From Boletus sp. NGJ (taxonomy: Eukaryota > Basidiomycota > Agaricomycetes > Boletales > Boletaceae), in contig JAGTXK010000119.1 in NCBI GenBank assembly GCA_019096195.1, positions 186,001 to 250,000 on the forward strand: a stretch of 64,000 nt of DNA, written 5' to 3'. Shown here in pieces: positions 57,630 through 64,000 of this stretch. The translations under genes were made by a program, and so were the position numbers. Numbering within the stretch: the first letter of the stretch is position 1; each line of letters opens with the position of its first letter. The notes below the pieces were generated by a model. That model was not told the origin of the DNA and made no database searches. It saw nothing but the letters and a program-made list of their open reading frames with translations.

Positions 57630-59515
57630 CGGTCTCGGAGACGATCACGTTGGTTGAAACACCGTCAATGTATCCATAACTGTCCAGCATGACCCACGAG
57701 TAGATACAACCTTCGTTCGACGTAGGAACGACAAGCCTGCAAAATTAAGAGATTAACGGATAGTCCGCCGAAATGACCTCGAAATTAAAACATTTACCGG
57801 TATTGATTGTCATCCGTCGGCCATAGTGGGAGACGCGTCAAAGCTTCTGGATCATCGTCTTGCACGACCTGCAGGAGATTGGTACCGTTGATGGTGTACT
57901 CGGTTACATACACCGACCCGCGATCGATCTCCACCGTGAGCGATGCCATTCCATCTGTCGAATGCCATGTGCCTTCCAGGTTATTGCGCGCGGCATCTTC
58001 TAATACACGGTCGAACGCCGCTTGTACGTGGCTCGTGATGAGCTTCGTAAGTCGAATCGTCTCCGATGTCGGTCCCGACTGAAGCATGACGATGCCATAT
58101 GAATTAACAGGGTTGAGCGTGAACGCCGTATGGTAACCTGGGAGTTCTCCTACTGGGACAAAGGTCAACCAGAGCGGCTGTTGATTAGCGCAAGTGCTTG
58201 CTCACATTTCTGATACAATTTTTGTTTTCTGCTATAAGAGTCTGTCGAGGTGTAGATTTCCCATAACGCTCCGACGTCGGAATAATCATCGAACCAGGAG
58301 TGTGTGGGGCGCATCCATTCACGGACTGTGAACGGAGACAGGATACTTTCTGGTCGCTGAGGATTTACCAACACTTGCATGAGCTTAGTGAGATCGGAAA
58401 GCGAGCTCATCTGTCCCCCGGATGGGTTCATAGCATCCTTGAAATCTTGGTCCTAAAGATGACTCAGCATCACAGACGAGACAACTGCCAAAGCACGTAC
58501 GATGTCCGAAGGATATAGCGAAGGCACGACGACATTGTGTATATTCTCCTCCGTCACCAAGAACGAGGTTCCATTGAATCTCAATGGTCCAAAGATATCT
58601 TGCTGCACCAACTCAGCGTGGGTCGATGGCGCAGAAGGACCGTTCGCAGCAATATTTGCGGCCACGTTCGCGATTCCCAATAGTGAGTAGCCAGTGTTCG
58701 AGTATACGGGATAGGTGTACGGAGCCACTACAGGACGGCTCTGGGCGATGCCGTCAAAGACTTCTTGGTGAGAAGGGAATTGGCGACCGTTGTACATTGG
58801 GGGTCCCCCTCCGAACAGCGACGCTGGCCAGTGGCCCTGTGCGTTCCCTGGAGGTAAGTCTCTTCCGATGCCCGACATGTGGCTCATCAGAGTACGAAAC
58901 GTGATCGGAGCGTAGTATTTGTTGTACCGAAACTCGGGACACACAGATGAAATAGGATCATCCCTGTGAAGACTGGTCAGGAGTATATTATTTGAAAGTG
59001 TGAGACTCAGCTCCTTACAGTTTGAGCACTCCACGATCACGCAGAATGAAGGTCTCAAGTGCAGTGAACAGTTTCGAGACGGACGCGACCCTATAGATGG
59101 AGTGCTTGTCAACCGTGGTGTCTTCCCCAATATCCGATTCGTTGGCTCGACGCTGTCCCCAAAAGCCCTCGTAGAGCGAGCCATCGGACCCAACGACGGC
59201 CACACTGAGACTGTCGATGCCTCCCCGATCGAAATCGCGCTGAAGAGCAGAATCTAGCTGGTTGAATGCTTTCTGCAATGGTGCCTCTGCTCTAGAAGGA
59301 GCCTTCGTCGCCAGAAATGGCGGAAGTGGTGCACGGCACTCAGAGAATGTAGGTTGAGGCGGCGAAGAAGGGCGCCTCGGGGAGCTAGACGGTATCACTG
59401 AGCGAAGCGCGAACTGTAGGAGGGCTGCGAGGGCAATTGCGTTCAAAAGGACACTCCATCGTACCCAACGCGGAGTGGATGGCTGGACATGTTTGTCGGG
59501 AGGGAGGTCCTTCAT
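57571..59515 (-). CDS. Serine beta-lactamase-like (class C/LACTB) membrane protein
   Basis: From ATG at 59515 (MKDLPPDKHVQPSTPRWVRW) with a signal-anchor helix (VLLNAIALAALLQFAL), so the catalytic domain should be lumenal or extracellular. The SxxK nucleophile motif is SVSK (YRVASVSKLFTALE) and the YxN motif is YSNTGY (YPVYSNTGYSLLGIANV). FRTLMSHMSGIGRDLPPG and GGQMSSLSDLTKLMQVL are also typical. A C-terminal beta-rich region follows (about 150 residues), ending FLPAINTALRR. Introns lie near 57738-57797, 58165, 58456-58500 and 58963-59018. Family members hydrolyse amide or ester bonds of varied small substrates; the substrate here is unknown. The 3' end overlaps the kinase remnant's span on the same strand. 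Confidence 0.88.
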
Positions 59516-60019
59516 CGTACCAAGTGTAAAAGTGCACCTATCAATGGATCATAGAGGCTGGCTATTTTATAACGAGTTATAATTACCAGCTTGCGGCTTC
59601 AAACTTTGAGCCTGACCGGGACCGGTGACCAAACTGAAGCTGTCCATGTGCCGGCACCGGACACACTCAGTGAAAGTCCGGTCGCCACATACTTTCCTGT
59701 TGTTTCATGTTTTTCAATGTTGCACATGTACGTTATAGACCTATTCAAGGGTCGAGTGGATGCTTGATTTGTCTACCAGCGACTAGATTCAACCAGTTGA
59801 TGACAGTCCGGGCCCGTGACGAGGTTTAATTACGATTGTAAACTCTACGTCGAGCTAACAAATTATCCAGGCTCATTCGCAATTGACGTTCCACTGCTGC
59901 TGGAGGGGTTGGGCGCGTTACATCGTATTGTCAGCCTCAGCGAGAGGCTGACATCCTACGTGTCAAGCTATATAGTCAAAAGTCATTATGAGGTCTGCAT
60001 TTCATTCATTTCATTGATT
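59516..60019. promoter_or_regulatory. Divergent promoter region
   Basis: About 500 nt between divergent starts (59515 minus, 60020 plus). The minus-strand side has TATAAAATAGC near 59560-59570, a plausible TATA box about 50 nt before the beta-lactamase start. A short inverted repeat CAGCCTCAGCGAGAGGCTGA lies at 59933-59952. Confidence 0.5.
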
Positions 60020-61629
60020 ATGCCTATGCCCCCCGACGCTCATTCTGACGATCCACTCCTTAATGACGCTTTCGACTTCTCCCGGTATCCAATCTTCAAG
60101 ACAAGGAATACGGAGCTGTCGGCTGTATGTCTCATCGCCTCGTCAACTCCTCGCATTCTAATGGACTCGCCAAGATGCCACACGAGCTGAGACATCGTGT
60201 TCGTGTTCGAGCCCTGCCCACGTGTCACAACCGAGGGTCGCCCTCCTCTACAGCGGAGACGTGTCGGCGTTCCAGGAATGTCTCAGAGCCACAGCTCATA
60301 TCCTCAACCAACTACATGAGGGAATCTTGGTTCACGAACTTTGCGTCCGCGCGTACTGTGGGCGATATCGCTAACTTTTCCAGTGACGATGATATCTGTG
60401 CAAACATCCATCCCAGTCAGAGCACCACTGTCGTTGATTCTCCTGGTGCTCGTTCGTTGTGCGATGTGGACGACGACGATCTCCAGAAGACAAACCGCAT
60501 CACTCGTGAGGATTCTTGCGATGCCCCTGGGCGCGAAACGAGTAATTGCAAGGGCGAGGAAGACTCCTTCTATAGCATGGACTCTGCCGAACAGGACGCG
60601 CACCCTTTCTTGCTTTCGATGCCGATAATACCCCAGATCAAGCTCGAACGCAAGGCCACTGTTAGGAAGCCCGACTCTGGGCCTTTGTCGGACACTACGC
60701 AAAACCAATCCCTTCTCTCTCCTCGTATCCGGGACCTCAGGACACCTGCGAGGATGTCATCTCGCCGTTACGGACGTATTCTCGCACGCATAAGTCCACA
60801 GGTGGTAGTCTCCGACGCGGCCGAGAGCGATAGACATGATGCACTCACTTTCCAAGCATCTCGACGATTTGGGTCGACCAGCTGGAGCGATGCGGAGAAT
60901 AGTACTGAGCTGACATGCACACATTCAGCGTCCGAACCCATGCTGAACCCTCCGTATACATCGGATGACGAGAAAGAACCTCTTGTGAAGAAAGGGATCG
61001 ACGAGTCGCTTCACTCCGACGTGCTTTTATCTATGATCGAAGATGTGGGCTCTTTCCCTGAACAGTATTGCAATAGCCCGGATTCAGGCGTCGACGTGCC
61101 TCGCGGCCCGAAGCAGGTCCCCCCTAAACACCTGCAACGCAGCCATCAGCGATCTTCTGTGCACCACTCGATATCCTTCAGCAGCATCGTTCAAGCTGTT
61201 GCTGACGGATGTGCTTCCCTTGACCTCCTCCTTCGCAAACCAAAGACCAAACCCAAGTCCATGACCAAACACTTCCCAAACGCGCACGACCCAACATCTA
61301 AATGGGCTCCCAAGCAGGGGCAGATCATTATCAAGGTGTTTGTTCCCTCGACAGACGACATCTGGATGTTCCGTGTGCCACAGGACATCAGCCTCGCCAA
61401 CTTCACATCGAGGGTGGTGACCAAGCTTGGATTTGCCGTCTCCTTCAGCGGGAGTCTTTGGGACGAACCAAAGTACTACTTTATGACAGACGGGCGATTC
61501 AAGTCGTGGGTCAAGGGACGGATTAGGTTCGGGCGTAATCTACCTATCGTTGCACATGTTCTCCCGCCTCTGCCATTGGTGAGGCTGAGCGTGGATGGGG
61601 ACGGATGCGAAGTTTGGTGCTATGCATGA
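60020..61629 (+). CDS. Protein with C-terminal PB1-like domain
   Basis: Two exons, 60020-60124 and 60175-61629 (the 50-nt intron has a CTAAT branch motif), give 519 residues starting MPMPPDAHSDDPLLNDAFDF. The first ~370 residues are Ser/Asp-rich and disordered. The last ~120 residues read GQIIIKVFVPSTDDIWMFRV, PQDISLANFTSRVVTKLGFA, then GRFKSWVKGRIRFGRNLPI, which resembles a PB1 fold (KV-strand, helix, low-similarity OPCA part). PB1 domains mediate pairing in polarity and NADPH oxidase complexes; a partner is not identifiable. A start at 60127 in the same frame is the unspliced alternative. Confidence 0.6.
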
Positions 61630-63344
61630 CAGAGGGGGACGTATCCACGTCGTCACTCAATGATATTTCCGAGATGGAGGATCGTGTGGCGAGATCACTT
61701 AGGTGGTGCAGACTTCCTCGAAGCACAGCATAGAATCGTGTCCATGGACACTGAGGCTGCAGACTTCGTTCACAAAACGAGATGAACCATACTCAGTACT
61801 GTCGCAGTGTCTCTTCCCGATGCAATTGGTTCAGTCTGTGATTCAAGCCTCACCGACGTGTTTTTTTTTTTCACCGACGCCATTATTTTTCCATGTGTCC
61901 TCCCAGTCCAATCGGGATTGAGTCCAAGCACTCGTTCACAACATAGTAGAACGGAACAAACCTTTGAAATGCCTTACCATTCGAGGGATAGTGTGACGCT
62001 CGGGAGTGAATGTTCCATCAACGATCGGGGGCAAAGACAGCTGTGTCATCGACTCCAGCGAGGTTGTGGTTGTGGTTGAGGAGCTTGTAAAGTGTTGATG
62101 TCTGCATCATGAAGGAAAGATAGGATGTCTGAGTGCGATCCACAGCTGTACCATCATGAGATCGACGGAACTCGTTTCGCTCCAGGAACGACTTCACTGT
62201 AGACCGACTATCTCGAAGAGCTCAGTTATCGGAGATCTAGACGATGTGCGAGCTCACCTCGCGGACATGATTGTCATATTTACATAAATTGGCATGCTGA
62301 ACTTGTGATGGCGGCTCTGAAGAGTGAGGGTCACGTTTGACCGCCCTGAAGGCCCGAGATCCCGATCAATTTATGCGTAAAGCTACCCTCACAGCAGATT
62401 TACCCCAAATTGATCAATCAATCAATCATACACAAAAAGGTTTAAACCACCAAACCGACGTGTGAATGCACTCGTCGTGGAGGATAGTCCTGATTAACTG
62501 CAGGAAAATCAGCTTTTGCGCACTTGAAGTAACTCGCGTAGACCCACGTGTTAAGTCTGCATCTGGATTTCACTGCATCACCGGCCAAGTAGTCGAAAAG
62601 ACCAGCAGTCCTGTATGACATGTACAACTGCTATGTATGGCAACATGAACGGCGTCTGGATTGAAGGTTTAGCGGACGAGTTCCCCGATAGTGCTTGATA
62701 GTGACCATTCGGCTGCCTCCTAACTTGTTGTATGTCAGATATCGTTGGTAGGGCTCGAGGTGAAGACCATCGGAGGTGCCAGGAGCAAGGCCATTACATC
62801 TTGGTAGGACGCTCAACCCACCCTGTCACCTCCTACTAGTAAGACCCCCGTAAATCTCTTTGTGTCAGTACGTGACGTCTCTTCCGTCGGAATCATTACC
62901 CTAGAGACTATAAATTCAACGCTGCCGTGTGCGACCTGGTAACTTCAAGGGTGTGGTCGGTCGTAGTGACACCGACCGTCTTTGCTAGCTCGTCCGACGA
63001 AAGGCTTGCAAGCGACATGTCTGCAGCGTTACGGCAGGTAGTATCCATTTGGCTAGGATGTCGCACCTCTTGTGTTGAATTGTTAGAAGGGCGCAGCTTG
63101 TTATCTATATTCCGGGCCCTTCTTGCGCCGTTTGTAATGTTCTTGTTCTGTATCCACGTTTCACGTCACGAGAACTTTCATCCCGGTGTCTAATTCCTTG
63201 AAAGTAAGTTATCCAGATTCCAGACATTCATCAAATTCCTCAACAGCGTTTCAAGGAGTTACTTAGAAAGAAGGCATTTGTCTCACGGCGGTCGGTCTGC
63301 ATTTTCCCACTAGCAGATGAAATGTTGAAGTTATACGCACCATT
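61630..63344. other. Region without a recognised gene
   Basis: About 1.7 kb with a T run at 61860-61871 and only short frames on both strands. Nothing I can assign. Confidence 0.4.
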
Positions 63345-64000
63345 CACTGTCGGACCAAGTCACCTCAACATCCTTTTGGCAATTTGTACAGGGACACGAT
63401 TCCTCGCAAGAAGTCGACAGCACGTTCTGGAAATGGTCTACACGCTCCAGGGGTGTTGACACCGGGCAAATTCGGGGGTCCTGCGAAACCTCAACAGCCT
63501 GTAGGGAATGAAAAATTTGAAACTCGACACTAGCCTCCTCGTAGCTTGTATCGACCAAAGATAATGCCCGGATGACTGCAGTGGCAAGACGCGCTGCCCC
63601 CTGCTATTAACTACTAATTTCATGATACGAAGATCGACTATCTCAGTTTCTCCGCGGTGTTCGTGGAGAAGACATTATCACAAGTATAACGTACGATCTT
63701 GATCTGGGACATACGACTCTTTGCGTTCTCTCGCAACTGGTCCTCGGATCGCAGCCCAACCTTGCCTTGCTGGCAGTGCCGGATACCTCGGTTTTCCTTC
63801 AAGATTAAGGATCTATGACGTTAAAACGGGAATATGCGACCTCGACCCCATTACCTACTAGGCAGAAAGCAATCAAGCGGGCGATATCGGTGGCCACCTT
63901 CTTCTGCTGAATGTTAGTGAGTTAAATACTTTGCCGACATCAAGCATCTATACAATGATACTAACAATTCTACACAGTTGCACACACTGCGCGCATTGCT
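63345..64000 (-). CDS. Possible gene running in from the right edge (partial)
   Basis: Minus-strand pieces with a coding look: KKVATDIARLIAFCLV near 63860-63910, RHCQQGKVGLRSEDQLRENA near 63690-63790, and AVEVSQDPRICPVSTPLERV then a Cys-rich EESCPCTNCQKDVEVTWSDS at about 63345-63500. Possible GT-AG joints lie between them, but the frames cannot be linked with certainty. No family recognised; the 5' end would lie beyond the window. Confidence 0.25.

Overview
The window is nuclear DNA of a filamentous basidiomycete, almost certainly an Agaricomycete. The reasons are many short introns (about 45-75 nt, mostly GT-AG with some GC-AG), fungal protein families such as the DUF6533 seven-helix membrane proteins, a CYP63-like P450 group and GH128 glucanases, and an intron-rich actin gene. 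I cannot fix the genus from sequence alone.

Layout. 1-14 kb is a compact housekeeping block: the 3' part of the spliceosome factor CWC15, a coilin-like protein, a large mitochondrial PPR protein, a membrane-anchored protein disulfide isomerase head to head with the KEOPS subunit CGI121, the 18S rRNA methyltransferase EMG1 and a SEC14-like lipid transfer protein. 14-21 kb holds two tandem P450 genes on the minus strand (A intact, B with a single-base frameshift), with an inverted-repeat element between them. 21-26.6 kb holds a 1.16-kb TIR element, a GH128 glucanase and actin. 27-36 kb carries a hypothetical membrane protein, a carotenoid oxygenase, a DUF6533 protein, a single-pass membrane protein and a small YDADTQRYTFRD-type protein. 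36.6-51.3 kb carries a second GH128 (inverted), RPN10, a second DUF6533 gene, a second single-pass membrane protein, a tiny secreted peptide gene and a third P450 (C, inverted, one frameshift). 51.5-64 kb carries a uracil phosphoribosyltransferase with one extra base, a SCO1 copper chaperone, a decayed protein kinase, a class C beta-lactamase-like membrane protein, a PB1-like protein and a largely unexplained right end.

Two themes stand out. First, a P450/GH128 head-to-head pair occurs twice in inverted orientation, and the GH128 promoters are still alignable, so an inverted segmental duplication shapes the middle of the window. Second, splicing is unusually fine-grained. There are microexons of 6, 11, 13 and 15 nt, several GC-AG introns, and donor sites that are GT in one P450 copy and GC in another. 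Exon-length sums of the reconstructed genes (SEC14, EMG1, CGI121, RPN10, SCO1, GH128, P450 A) are all divisible by three, which supports these models. I found no CRISPR array, rRNA or convincing tRNA.
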